62,091 nt of DNA from Bigelowiella natans CCMP2755. Its lineage: Eukaryota; Cercozoa; Chlorarachniophyceae. The notes under the pieces were generated by a model, which was not told where the DNA came from, did not search any database, and worked only from the letters and a program-made list of their open reading frames with translations. Each line of letters starts with the position of its first letter. Position 1 is the first letter of the stretch. A program made the translations under genes and the position numbers. Shown here piece after piece: positions 47,301 to 57,789 of this stretch. The DNA is taken from contig ADNK01000515.1 in NCBI GenBank assembly GCA_000320545.1, positions 1 through 62,091 on the forward strand. Direction: 5' to 3'.

Positions 47301-47544
47301 CGGTACAGTGTGCTTTTCAGTTAACTCAGAGTTCACATCAGATACATGGTGGATGATTCTTGCTGCTATTCTGCATCGTGTCATGATATTCGTCTTTATA
47401 TCTCGCACGAAAATCTTGCTAACTGAGGAAGTGCACGTGACATTTACGCCAAGCAAATCCCGAACTCCTGCACGTAGCGTTGCTAGTCGTCGCGAAGTAA
47501 CTTTTGCTGTGTCTCCCATACAAGAAGTCGTCCATGATACCTAG
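44317..47544 (+). CDS. Multi-pass membrane protein with PqiA-like segment
   Basis: The first exon starts MTPTKVSQSGYAPLDNDEE. Short cytoplasmic exons follow (near 44461-44507 and 44570-44617). A membrane-related piece ends YYWPLSLLG (near 44937), continued by LPLYVLCSTVFVGYSQF (45128) and VKDYSNIDNVRMTF (45341). The hydrophobic exons are VGWGSLVVPHLLHGLILIMW (near 45510-45580) and VWAGTVNAGIAVIAFMINVE (45980). The long exon 46250-47140 has several helices (SPIACMVTIVAYVQIADYIL, WGFLAFACLSMGMAVAAA, LFTWLYLVAPGLVGVAVIMF), an acidic loop, and LVEVLSGWSCLELWFFTASI. That last piece resembles the repeated WS..DVF helix of paraquat-inducible protein A, known in bacteria as an inner-membrane lipid-transport partner. 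The last exon ends at TAG 47542-47544. Family call tentative; membrane topology is clear. Confidence 0.6.
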
Positions 47545-48166
47545 GATTGCAGAACTGCAAACAAATTAGGTGTCTCCGATGACAGCTAGACAGCCAATGA
47601 ATGAATGAGGAGAAAGTTGTTATGCATTCACATTTATTTCATTGACATTGATGGGGGCATCGTGACTACGTACGTGCACATGCGCTCCTATGCATCTTCC
47701 CGACATCAACAATACAGCGTGAACATGTACTGCATTTCACCACAGCACACAACTCTCCCGTGTGCTTGACGAACTGCCAAATATGTGTGCACAGCGCTAA
47801 ATTAAAAAGGTGTACGTTGCGGGCACTATAGCTAGTTAGCTGCAACACAGCAACGCGGGTGCACAGTGCCCACTCTAGCATTGCTTAGCGTTTCTGTGAC
47901 GGTCTCTAAAGTCAGCTGTTCAATACGCATAGCTGTTACACAATGAATAAGCTTAGAAGTTCATAAATACATACTTATACGTATTTAATAATTGTATTAA
48001 TAGACACATATGACAATTGAAAAAATTTAAACATTTCATTACATCCGTCTCATAATAGACACAGTAATATCATATATAGTACGTCATGTATGTACAGAGA
48101 TATCCGTTGCACAGTGCAAAAATGATGACCATGTGATCGAACATGACGAATACAACATTATACTAA
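47545..48166. other. Spacer between convergent genes
   Basis: AT-rich 3' region of two convergent genes, with TGCACAGTG-type words and one copy of the dispersed repeat at 48012-48055. No gene seen. Confidence 0.6.
48012..48055 (+). repeat. Dispersed ~45-bp intergenic repeat, copy A
   Basis: Contains ATTGAAAAAATTTAA, then TTCATTACATCCGTCTCATAA. It matches copies at 51494-51542, 57621-57660 (inverted) and 57741-57789. Confidence 0.75.
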
Positions 48167-49354
48167 CTAAATCCATGGCCATGCCTTTCGGTTTTTGACC
48201 AAAACTCCATGAAATTTTTTAAATCTATTTTGCAAGAGCCAAATCAGATCTACTGCGGCCTCGTTAGGAGTTACTGCTTTTGACATGTCTGCAAACCAGG
48301 GTCTGAGAACGCGCATTGTAAGTATGACATCCATAGTATCGCGAGTAAAGTGAGGCATTTCAATAGTTATTCGTACTATACCTTGAAGCTGCAGTATCAA
48401 TCAGTCCTGGGCAAACTGCATGTACAAGAACATCACGCTTAAGAATTGCCGCGTCTTGGGCCAAGATCTTTGCCACTGCTACTTGTCCTATTTTCGACGG
48501 GACATTAATCCTTATGTACCCACAAAACAGTCAATGCATTTGCTTCTTATTCATTTTTACGAATGGTCTATCACATGTAGCTTTCTTTTGCTTGCCCACC
48601 TACCCTCTCTCTGCGTTTTTAGGAGATCGCTCACTAACGCTTTCCCGACAAATATTCTTGAGTCACTGCTTACCATTCAGGCCATTTCTTATCCATATCT
48701 TTTTTGAGCTGATAAAGAAAACAAACTTCAAATTCTAAAACAAAGGAAGTAATATTTCCTGTTAAGTTTTCTGAGTAATTGCGCAACCTTCACGTCCTCG
48801 GCGTAATCAAGCATGACTTTGTCAATGTCATCAATGCTACACTTAGACACGTTAAACAGTTCGTGTTTGCTTTTGTCTAACTTGGTTAGACTTCCATATG
48901 AACTGGCAAGGATCAGGAAATGGGATCCTTGCGCCATTATAGGCGCGAAAGACCGAACCATACGGGTTGTCCCAAGATTATTCGTATTTATGAAGTTTTC
49001 CACCTGCTCGGACTTGTCTTTATCCTTGTGTATCCGCGCAGCAGCATTGTGGATTAGGATGTCCAGCCCATTCTTGTGCTCGGAAATAATCTTTTCAGCA
49101 CATTCTTTTACACTTGAATCCTTTGAAACGTCGCACATGATCGGCTTACATGTCAATCCAAGTTTCTTCAGCTCGGCTGCCGCCTGTCCCCCCTTCTCCA
49201 TGCTACGCACACCCATGTACACCACCGTGCCCTGTGGAAACTCTTTGCAGATAGCTTTTACCAATGCAAAACCCAATCCTTGATTTGCGCCGGTAACAAG
49301 TGCAACTTTGACGAGGCTGGCAGGTTCGCCGACAGGTTCCTCTGTGGTCGTCAT
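48167..49354 (-). CDS. Short-chain dehydrogenase/reductase, carbonyl-reductase-like, catalytic Tyr apparently replaced
   Basis: Classical SDRs reduce carbonyl compounds with NADPH. Exon 1 (49354 to about 48799) has the cofactor motif VTGANQGLGFALVKAI, then NAAAR, NTNNLGTTRMV and the Ser region ILASSYGSLTKL. Small exons follow: LKKDMDKKWPEW (near 48705-48670), then INVPSKIGQVAVAKILAQD and HAVCPGLIDTAASR (48510-48388). The last exon starts at PWFADMSKAVTPNEAAVDL (near 48300) and ends RKAWPWI. Aligned with human CBR1-type proteins (AYGVTK), the Y-x3-K tyrosine position reads Asn (INVPSK) while Lys, Ser and the Asn of NNLG are kept. The substitution rests on the intron borders chosen at 48670 and 48511. 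Either this is an inactive SDR or a splice choice was missed. Convergent with the PqiA-like gene. Confidence 0.82.
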
Positions 49355-49773
49355 CCTCCTCCTCTCCCTCGTGCTCGAATAATGAATGAATCTCCTAGCT
49401 TCCTTCCTTCCTTCCTTCCTTCCTTCTCTCGGGATTGAGAAGGGAAGTCGCAGTCCAGAAAACGCCTTTCATTTTCCGCCGTCTTCTCTTCCAGATCGCT
49501 TGTATTTTGTTTTTTGGATTACTTCCAGAGAAAGGAAAAGGGATCGAGAATACATATGCGACATCCTTTAAGCGCCTATTTTCCAACTTAAACAGGCTGT
49601 CTGCACCCTATGTGTTCAGCAGCCCGATGCTCTCCCGACACATTAAAAATCACATCTCAACGAGGAAGGGGCAGCAGTTAAGCTAACCAACCTGCCTCCC
49701 TCTTCTCCAGCCCCCTCACTTTTTGCCTTGTCCCTGGCCATTTCAAAGCAGGCTAGTTGTATGATGACATGAA
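49355..49773. other. Divergent promoter region, SDR and presenilin
   Basis: Contains a (CTTC)n tract at about 49400-49426. No gene seen; short frames lack motifs. Confidence 0.5.
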
Positions 49774-51162
49774 ATGAAGCGAGAAAGTATTGGCGGCGGT
49801 GAAGCGCAGAGGTCATCACTAGAAGCAACGTCTGTCCGTGAAGTTCGACTTATTAGCGATGGGGGGGGGAGTAGTAACATTGTTAACACTGGGAGCGTCG
49901 CAGAAAATGAAGATATAAGGCAGCATAGTGGGAGTTCTGGTCAGTACGTGACAAAGGATGGCGTGAAGCTGCATGTTAACAGCGATGAGGATCTCAAACA
50001 AAGGAGAGAACCGAGTGAGGATCGTAAGCGTGTCAGCACCTCTGATTGTGCGGAAGGTCTGGAGCTCATTCTTAGTCTTCCCCTTCTCAATGGAGATATT
50101 ATCTTGAATGATTTTAAAATGCTGAACCAAGAGTCCAAATCAAACACAAAAGGAGGGCTCGCCTCCTCCTCTCGACGCGAACTTCTATGGCTGACGCTGC
50201 GAAAGGACTTGGCAATGGCGCACTACATATATTTTCGAATAGTTCGGCAGATAGCGAGCATGATCAAACCGACCGCAGGCATTGTGATCTTGGTAGGACT
50301 ATATGTTGTCTTGATAGGGATGCGTGAGGACCAGGAAGAAAAGCTCTTATATAGAAAGATCCTCATTTACAAAGAGCAAGCAGACGACAACTTTGAAACA
50401 AGATTGAGAGGGAGCCTTGTAAATGCCAGCCTAATAGTAGCCGGCATCATCATGATAACCTTCATCTTCCTACTTCTGTTCTCTTTCAAACTGAAGAGAA
50501 CGGCTGAAATAATGTTATTAGTATTGCTTGGATCCTTTCTGTGTGCGCCGTTTGGCTACTTCCTGTACAAAATATTCGTCATACACGACCCATTCCCGCT
50601 CGACATCATAACCTACTTCCTTGTGATTGTCAACTTCACAATTGGGGGTCTGGTTTCAATGTCGATGAGGACGCTGCGGAGAACAATATTCAACCGAGCT
50701 TACCTTGTGTGCCTCTGTTTGTCCCTGGTCTGGCCCTTCGCTGAGTTTCCTGAGTGGACAGTATGGTGCACACTTGGGCTTATTACCCTCTATGATTTGT
50801 TGGCAGTGCTAGCTCCTTGCGGCCCCCTGAGATTTATCATGGAGCGAGAACTTTCTACTGCAAGCTCGCTCCCAGGGCTCATGTATCCTGGAGAGTTCTT
50901 CCGGATCGGCTTGGGTGATTTTGTTTTCTATGGAGTCTTGATAGCCCGTTCGATGTTCGTGGATTCGAATACTACGATTGCTTGTTCCATAGCTGTTGTA
51001 GTCGGCCTGATAGTCACTATTATTATCACGCGAAGTATTCGCAGCCTACGGGCCATCCCCGCCCTGCCGGTTAGCGTGGTGTTGGGTTTTGTGTTTTATG
51101 CAGCAACGCCACTAGTTATCAATCCCAGTCTGGGGAATATTGCTGAAGTACTCTACACCTGA
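49774..51162 (+). CDS. Presenilin, aspartyl protease of gamma-secretase, single exon
   Basis: Presenilin is the catalytic subunit of gamma-secretase and cleaves helices of membrane proteins inside the bilayer. The 462-residue protein has a hydrophilic N-terminus of about 165 residues, then about nine membrane helices. The catalytic Asp motifs are present: LYDLLAVLAPCGPLR near residue 340 and RIGLGDFVFYGVLIARS near 380, the latter being the GxGD box. The C-terminal PAL motif is in AIPALPVSVVLGF near 428. The hydrophilic loop between the two Asp helices is very short compared with animal presenilins, so the usual autocleavage loop is reduced. No introns, unlike most neighbours. Start chosen as the first ATG of the frame. 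Confidence 0.93.
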   Translation: MKRESIGGGEAQRSSLEATSVREVRLISDGGGSSNIVNTGSVAENEDIRQHSGSSGQYVTKDGVKLHVNSDEDLKQRREPSEDRKRVSTSDCAEGLELILSLPLLNGDIILNDFKMLNQESKSNTKGGLASSSRRELLWLTLRKDLAMAHYIYFRIVRQIASMIKPTAGIVILVGLYVVLIGMREDQEEKLLYRKILIYKEQADDNFETRLRGSLVNASLIVAGIIMITFIFLLLFSFKLKRTAEIMLLVLLGSFLCAPFGYFLYKIFVIHDPFPLDIITYFLVIVNFTIGGLVSMSMRTLRRTIFNRAYLVCLCLSLVWPFAEFPEWTVWCTLGLITLYDLLAVLAPCGPLRFIMERELSTASSLPGLMYPGEFFRIGLGDFVFYGVLIARSMFVDSNTTIACSIAVVVGLIVTIIITRSIRSLRAIPALPVSVVLGFVFYAATPLVINPSLGNIAEVLYT

Positions 51163-52190
51163 TGGCTGAGGCCAAGAAAGAGCTCATATTTAAGTATTAG
51201 AGTAAATGTCGTCATTCTCTCACCATACCACTTCGAACCTCCAGATATTTTTCAATTTAGCGATTAAGAGGCTTGCGTTTCGTCAACGCACCGTCTGACT
51301 CCAAAAAACAAACACTGTTGTGTAATGAATGAGAAAAGATACATTGATTCGAGAAAGGGCGTCATCTGTAGCAATACAAAGCATACCAACAATATTCCCT
51401 GCACACATATTTACTTTTGCATGCGAAAGACATACTAATGGAAACAAATGTATGCAACATGAGCGCTGTTGCCGCAGCATTGCACAGCTACATGAGGATG
51501 AATATTGAAAATATTTAATTACTTAATTACATCCGTATCATGCTTATGTGTAACAGCAACAGCAGCGTTGCTTCGAATATCATATAGCTGCTGCGTTACC
51601 TGTATGTCTATGCCTATATTTGTTACCCCAGAACACTAGAATACCCAATGCTAGGAATGGCCTGTGCGTAGCAATGTGTAACGCTGCTATATGTGCATTG
51701 CGCATCTTTGTTCTTACATCATGCATGCGCGCATCTGACTGCGCTGACTAGCTGGCGGCGGTGCGATAGCTCTGCTGAGCTAACAATAAATGATGGCTAC
51801 GCTACGCTGAGACTGTCAACGAATTCGCGCACATAACTGTCGCTGCACATACAGTGCACATTCTAAGCTCCTGTGATTGAGCCACGCATGACATCTGCAA
51901 ACGCCCTTTGAAATGAACAAACAATAAATAAATAACTTATTACAGCATCTACAACAGTGTTGCATGTACTATGCAAGCAATTAGTCGTAGCATTGCTTCG
52001 AAGCTCAGCGTTAAAAAAGCTTGGTCGAGCATAATGCTAAATTATCATCGGAATATCACGCTTTAAGCATACCTATCGTTACAGAGATTAGTCCGTCTTT
52101 CCATTTTCGCATTGCGTATGCCGGTGAGTATTCAGTGTTTTGGTTTTATGTGGAGGCGAGTGACCGCCAAATATACTAGTACTAATGTTT
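51163..52190. other. Spacer between convergent genes
   Basis: AT-rich with CATGCATG and GCTAGC words and a dispersed-repeat copy at 51494-51542. No gene seen. Confidence 0.6.
51494..51542 (+). repeat. Dispersed ~45-bp intergenic repeat, copy B
   Basis: GAGGATGAATATTGAAAATATTT followed by AATTACATCCGTATCATG in outline; diverged from copies A, C and D. Confidence 0.7.
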
Positions 52191-52645
52191 TCAGTCTTTC
52201 CTCATTTGAAGAGCTTGATTCGAAATTGATCTCGAATCCACCACAATCCAGCTCTCTGATAAAATCGGAAGGAAAAAAATCACTAGACGTTCCTGACGGC
52301 CAGTGTTACGTGTACGAAATGTTGTTGTTGCTGCTGCTGCTGCTGTTGTTGATGATGAAGCTTGCTCACCTTCCATCTATCGGGAATGTCATCCTTTATG
52401 TCTTTATCCCAACTAACGCGAAACTCCTCGCCTGTTATCATTCACAAAGAGGAAAATACCAATAAGTGCTCAAATTAGGTGGTGAAACAGACATCACAAT
52501 AAAGACTCTTCGGCGTGAAAAAGAGCTGCAACATGTTCACAAGTCGGATGAATAATAATACGCAGAAGCACAGCGCTCGATTATTGTTCTCGCATAGACT
52601 CGATGAAAATCGTCGATGTTTTCAGTACCGTCGTCGTGAAAATAA

Positions 52646-52704
<59 letters not shown>

Positions 52705-52709
52705 AATAT

Positions 52710-52747
<38 letters not shown>

Positions 52748-53353
52748 TATTACCATCCCTGGTTACTCTCGTCTTGGTAATGACCCCTGTCCCAATGAGA
52801 ATGTTGTCGTAAACGATAACTCGCATTTTCTTCTTCAGTCGTCCTTTCGGATCGCTATACTGGTCAAAGGTTTTAAGGAGCAGCTTTTGGCGGTCCGACA
52901 TGCGCGGTAATGCTGTTTCCTAAGAGAACCAGGTAGTAGGTTGGTGGTAGGCATGGCATGACAATGCTGCACAAACCAATCGTAGTATGCATGTCACCAG
53001 ATATGATCAATCATCGCTATTACAGGAAGAGAATGAGAAAAAGGAAAAAACAAAATAGCTCAACTCACATACTATGAAGAAGGAAGAAAAGCCTAGTCAC
53101 AACAAACCTACTGCACTGCTATTCGATACTCTTCATTTCTTAACGATGCAATCATCATCCACATAATACCTGATACTCTTCATTCTTAACGATGCAATCA
53201 TCTACATCAGCCTCCCTGATGTACCTGAACACCTGTGACAATGCATGCGCGATGATTCTGTTAACGACGACGACAACGACAGCATGATGGCGAAGGAGAG
53301 GAAAGCATATTACAGGCCCGGCATGTAATCTTCACTCTGTCTCATCCTTTCTC

Positions 53354-53384
<31 letters not shown>

Positions 53385-53894
53385 ATCTTTACATCGAAGG
53401 GGGTGTAAGCACAAACATGGCATGATCGCCATCATCATAAATGGCTAAACAAACACATGCATCCTACCTGAAGTCTAGTTCTCAACACCTCCCTCTTATT
53501 GGGACTCAGGAACAGCTTCTCCAGCTCTCCGTCCTTGCGGCGGCGTCCCACATACAACCAACCCTGCGATATTGTTTGTGGTGGGAGATGGGCAGATAGC
53601 ATGTGTTAGGAGGAGGGAGAGGAGTATTATACTGTCTCCTGGGAGCCAAAAGAAATGATGACGAGGCGGTGTTAGTATTTGTTATGATTGTCCTAGTCGC
53701 TGTCTTGGAGGAGGAGGAGGAGCAGATGTAGTTGGATTTGATTTGATTTATTTCGTCGGGGGAACAAACCACCCACCCACTCACCTCCGGGAGCCACGGT
53801 GGTTTCCCTTCTTCTGTCCAGCCAACAGGAGAGTTCCCTTGCGGAAAGAGCCGCTTACGGTATGCCTCGTTTAGAATCTTCTCTACCTGCTCCT

Positions 53895-53948
<54 letters not shown>

Positions 53949-54025
53949 CCGACAAGCAGCAGAACAATAAATGTTGTTACTTCATACTGGTGGTAAGTAG
54001 CGTGTAATTGTCGTAGTTACAGACA

Positions 54026-54101
<76 letters not shown>

Positions 54102-54928
54102 GAGGAAGTACTTACATTTTTCTTTTCAGGCCGCAAGTAATAGAGCTCCAGCGAGGACTTGAGCGCATCATTGACTGTGCTGACGTCGGCCCCCGCAGCC
54201 ACGAGTTGCTTGCAGGATTCCACACATCTAAGGGATATTGATGTGATGATGACAATGATGATGATGACGATGGTGGTGGCGGTGGTGGGATGATATGACA
54301 ACCTTGGCTCTCGTTGATTTTCAGAACAAACGTGTACCCACAACACACACATACACACACACACACACATCGAGAGAGAAAGAAAGAGAGAGAGAGAGAA
54401 AGAGGGAGAGAAAGAGAGAGGAATAGATGAACCAACTTAAAAACTACAAAATTTTACCCGGATAATACTGCAAGGTGTATCGGCATGTCACCCCCGAGCT
54501 CTGCTACTTTCACGCCTCCAATAGTCTTAGTGGTAGTTTTTGTGCGCAACGAGGGATCTGCCCCCAGCTCTAAAAGCGTTTTCACCCACACCTGCGCGAT
54601 GATCAAAGTAAGTTATATTTAAGAACAGGGAGTAGTATTTAATGGAAGGGCGGCATGCATGTGTAGCTTAGTTGATGTATTTCTAAAAATTCACTGAAAT
54701 CTGCACTCGTGATGTTGGCAGGCATAAAAAGCCCCCGCTGAGTTTGAAAACGCATGGCAGCACGCAACACACCTCCAACTCTCAGGTGTACAAGGCAAAA
54801 TAACTACGCGCTAACGACAAAAAATACTTTGGAAGAACTAAACAGTGTGATATGGAGATAAACTTATATTGAAGTATCCATGTCGATACACATGTATGTC
54901 TGCGCGTGTCATATATGCGCACGACACA

Positions 54929-54977
<49 letters not shown>

Positions 54978-55373
54978 ACACACTATTATTATAAGCGCAT
55001 TTACGAATGAAATAAGTTGTCACACACCTGCGACTTCAAGGTACATGCCACGTGAAGGGGTGTGTAGCCGTGTTCATCAGCCTCATCAATTACCTGAGTC
55101 ACCACCAACCATAACATATGGAATTTACTTACAGGAGAAGAGTTGTGTGATATGATAGCGATCATATGTTGGATCTACTCTCCCTCTCTCTCCCCCCCTC
55201 CCTCTCTCTGTATGTTTGCGTGTCTGTTTTGTTTCATAAGACCTCAGGTTTATCCTCAATCCTTAGACGAAGGGTAATATTGGGGAGTACCCCACTCCTA
55301 ATTGAACTAATGATGGAGCTGCTGACGGACTTCTGCTCTCCGGAATCGCGAGAGGCCTTCTTATTCCTTGTTA

Positions 55374-55408
<35 letters not shown>

Positions 55409-55725
55409 ATTAGCCCTTTCTTCGAGCCTTTCTGGTCAGCTTTCTCATCATGGCTGCTGCATTTTTCCACAGGTGCTTCCGTGTTGTCCTGGGATAATTT
55501 TTGGCCACTTTGCGAGACTTTCCGCACTTTGAGGACTCTTACTGCTTCTTTCTCCTCTTCTTTTCCAGTTGGAGCAACCTTTCCCACCTTCTCGAGGTGC
55601 CGCTTCCTTGTCTGAAGGAACAACAAGTTAACGAATGCCCGCGCTGCATTGACATCCTCGCTATCACATTTACTATTATCGTTTTCTAAACCGCACAACA
55701 TTTCTCTCATCATTTGAGCGCACAA
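52191..55725 (-). CDS. Ankyrin-repeat protein with unrecognised C-terminal part, many exons
   Basis: Exon 1 (55725 to about 55245) is a charged region with RAFVNLLFLQTRKRHLEKV and a poly-Ser run from a (ATC)n tract. Ankyrin units follow in separate exons: EADEHGYTPLHVACTLKSQ (near 55090-55030), TLLELGADPSLRTKTTTKT with ELGGDMPIHLAVLSG (54595-54460), and ESCKQLVAAGADVSTVNDA (54230-54118). Ankyrin repeats bind protein partners. Then come EKILNEAYRKRLFPQGNSP with EEGKPPWLPE (near 53890-53787), GWLYVGRRRKDGELEKLFL (53565-53470), VFRYIREADVDDCIVKNEEY (53235-53170), an exon with KKKMRVIVYDNILIGTGVI (52900-52760), and EFRVSWDKDIKDDIPDRWK (52430-52370). The end is at 52191. The C-terminal region matches no domain I know. 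The first Met may be internal. Confidence 0.75.
52649..52745. repeat. Triple compound microsatellite (CT)n-(CA)n-(TA)n
   Basis: Three dinucleotide tracts follow each other almost without break, in an intron of the ankyrin gene between the exons near 52760 and 52430. Confidence 0.95.
53124..53203. repeat. Direct duplication overlapping an exon end
   Basis: 53172-53203 (including the end of the ankyrin-gene exon encoding IVKNEEYQ) is repeated at 53124-53156 inside the following intron, with one extra T. Spacing is 48 bp. Confidence 0.85.
53897..53944. repeat. (TA)n microsatellite
   Basis: Uninterrupted AT tract in the intron of the ankyrin gene upstream of the exon encoding EKILNEAYRKR. Confidence 0.95.
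54029..54098. repeat. Compound (CA)n-(GA)n microsatellite
   Basis: CA tract passes directly into GA tract. On the coding (minus) strand it begins some 20 bp after an exon's GTAAGT donor. Confidence 0.95.
54929..54983. repeat. (CA)n microsatellite
   Basis: CA tract with TA interruptions in an intron of the ankyrin gene. Confidence 0.9.
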
Positions 55726-56041
55726 AATTCCTTCAGACCAAGGATCCTTTCATGGATGACAAGGGTCGCCAGGGTGTGGGGGTTAACTGAATTCTTAAAA
55801 TTTAGTTGTCGTACTAGGAAATCACATGCCATTTTTATTTGATAAATTGTAAGATTATGTCAGGAGAGTAAGTGATTGCCTGCTGTTCCATGAGTGCGAC
55901 AAAAACATTTAGATGACGTACCATGAATAAAATTCGGAATGCATGCTCCTACTCGCGTAGGGCACACGAACATGCAGGCAGGCTGGTGTTGACTACCGGA
56001 AGGGCGAATGGCCATCGGCAACGGATCGTGAACAGGGAGAC
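55726..56041. other. Divergent promoter region
   Basis: Lies between the ankyrin gene and the oxygenase-like gene. No recognisable element; a 62-codon plus frame from 55923 is probably leader. Confidence 0.45.
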
Positions 56042-57473
56042 ATGCGATCCTATGTGTACGCCTTCATTGCCGCAGGGTAGCCACGACGAAGAAATGATGA
56101 TGATGTATTGATAGAGATCTGAAAAATGGTGATAAATACAGGCTTGTCCTCGTCCCTGCCGCCGTTTCGAAATTATTTACGTTCGAATGCTGCGTTAATT
56201 CTGATGCCGACTTATCTGGCTTCAGCGTTGGAGAGAACTTAGCAAAGTTTTCCTTTGTGCCTTTAATTGGATGGATTGAAGCCAAGCATAGTCTATTTGT
56301 CATCGCCGTGATGCTGATGCTCACTTTGATTGTTTTCTCGTTCATCCGTCTCCTCGAATGTGCTTTCCGGTGCTGCTGTAAAGGATCCAAATTTTGGAGC
56401 GCCTTTACAGTTTTACTTGCAGTATTAGTTGGGTTTGTAAGGTCTGAAAGAGGAGAGGATTTCTTTGATCGGCAAATCGAGGTTGTCGGGGGAACTACAG
56501 CAGCGAAGTTGGTTTTCACGTCTCTTTTATTCTGTCGCGGTGATTTTTCGTCTTTATCTAGTTTATACCGGGAGTACGTTTCCCCTGGATTTTGGTCAGA
56601 GGAGCATCTTGCGTTGCAGGTACAGAAACAGTCCATTTCATTCGGAATCAAAACTAAGTCCCTAAATCTCACAGGTGGAAGCTGCGTCGTTCTTTGACAA
56701 TCGTGGTGCGGAGATAATTTTGCCTACGATGATCCCAGTTCTGAATAGCACGCAGTGTAAACGCACATTGGATTCGATTCATAAGCTTAGAGATTACTGG
56801 AAACACGCTAATGTCACTGCCGGTCCGTTTCCTATGTTTACCCTTGGACACGCGAGCTACCTGCATGGAAATCGGACGAATCTAAACTTCGTCCTACAGA
56901 AAGAGTTTGAATGGCTATACGACATTGTTATTCATAGCCTAGAGAACTATCTCGGGGACAAGGTGTACTTGAAGGAAGGTGCAAACTTGCCTGGCTTCCA
57001 TCTCTATCTTTCCTCATTTGTTTGGGGTTTTCCCGTTGCGCGGGTGAGGATCACCTAATCTTGCTCATCTTTTGTGACAATCATTCGGAATTTTTGTGGT
57101 TGTGAGATTTGATAATTTTTAGGTGCACTCGGACATACAATACAGTGACCAATTTCAAACAGACGAAAGCCACAGCTTGGGTTCAAAAAAAGTTATATCC
57201 TTCACGCTACCGATTCATCTTCCCCTCCTCGGGTCTCATGGGTTGTTCACTTACACTGCAAATCAAACCTCGCCAGAACTGAAAGTCCGGAAGTTCCCCA
57301 AGTTTGTGAGAGAGATGCATCCATACAAGGTAGGCCATCTGGTCATACATGGCGGACTTTTAATTCACCAGATTGCCCCATCCTTCATGGGACTACCTGG
57401 CGATGGAAGAATTACTCTCCAGGGTCATGGCTTCTACGATTCAGAACTAAAATCCTGGGCTCTTTATTGGTAG
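56042..57473 (+). CDS. Membrane-anchored 2-oxoglutarate/Fe(II) oxygenase-like protein (four exons)
   Basis: Exons 56042-56076, 56142-56619, 56675-57043 and 57123-57473 join in frame to 410 residues. The N-terminus MRSYVYAFIAAGLVLVPAAV looks like a signal peptide or anchor. Two more hydrophobic stretches follow: SLFVIAVMLMLTLIVFSFI and FWSAFTVLLAVLVGFV. The C-terminal half has the facial-triad pattern of 2OG oxygenases: VHSDIQYSD (HxD), GHLVIHGGLLIHQIAP (distal His) and RITLQGHG (Arg binding 2-oxoglutarate). Related enzymes hydroxylate proteins or small molecules. NxT/S sites in NSTQC, NVT and NRT suggest a lumenal domain. The second intron is only 55 bp. M at 56042 was chosen because it gives a start in phase with the exon at 56142. 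Confidence 0.68.
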
Positions 57474-57620
57474 AATTCAAAGCTTGAACTGGGGGTGGTA
57501 ATAACATTGTCCTATATGTCATGCATGGTCATGATGTAATATAGGCTGGAGTTTCAGATGGAATAAACATAAAATGGCGATCGATGCGATGTAATACATA
57601 TCGCTTATAGTCCATGCACT

Positions 57621-57660
57621 AGTAAGACGGATGTAAATTAAATTTGTTCAATACTCATCC
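57621..57660 (-). repeat. Dispersed ~45-bp intergenic repeat, copy C
   Basis: Reverse complement reads GGATGAGTATTGAACAAATT, then TAATTTACATCCGTCTTAC. Inverted relative to copy D, 80 bp away. Confidence 0.75.
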
Positions 57661-57740
57661 TTATGTAGCCGTGCAATGCAACGGCTAAAGCGCTAATGTT
57701 GAATCTGTTGGTCTCCGCTATTTTATAACTTGTAGCTTCC

Positions 57741-57789
57741 AGGATGACCATTGAAAAAATTTAATTCTTCATTACATCCGTCTCATAAC
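57741..57789 (+). repeat. Dispersed ~45-bp intergenic repeat, copy D, flanked by 14-bp direct repeats
   Basis: AGGATGACCATTGAAAAAAT, then TTAATTCTTCATTACATCCG and TCTCATAA. ATAACTTGTAGCTT occurs on both sides (57725-57738 and 57785-57798). Confidence 0.8.

Noticed and set aside
49386-49686. Plus-strand frames before presenilin (61 and 83 codons)
   Set aside because: They lie in the divergent promoter region with a (CTTC)n tract and show no domain.
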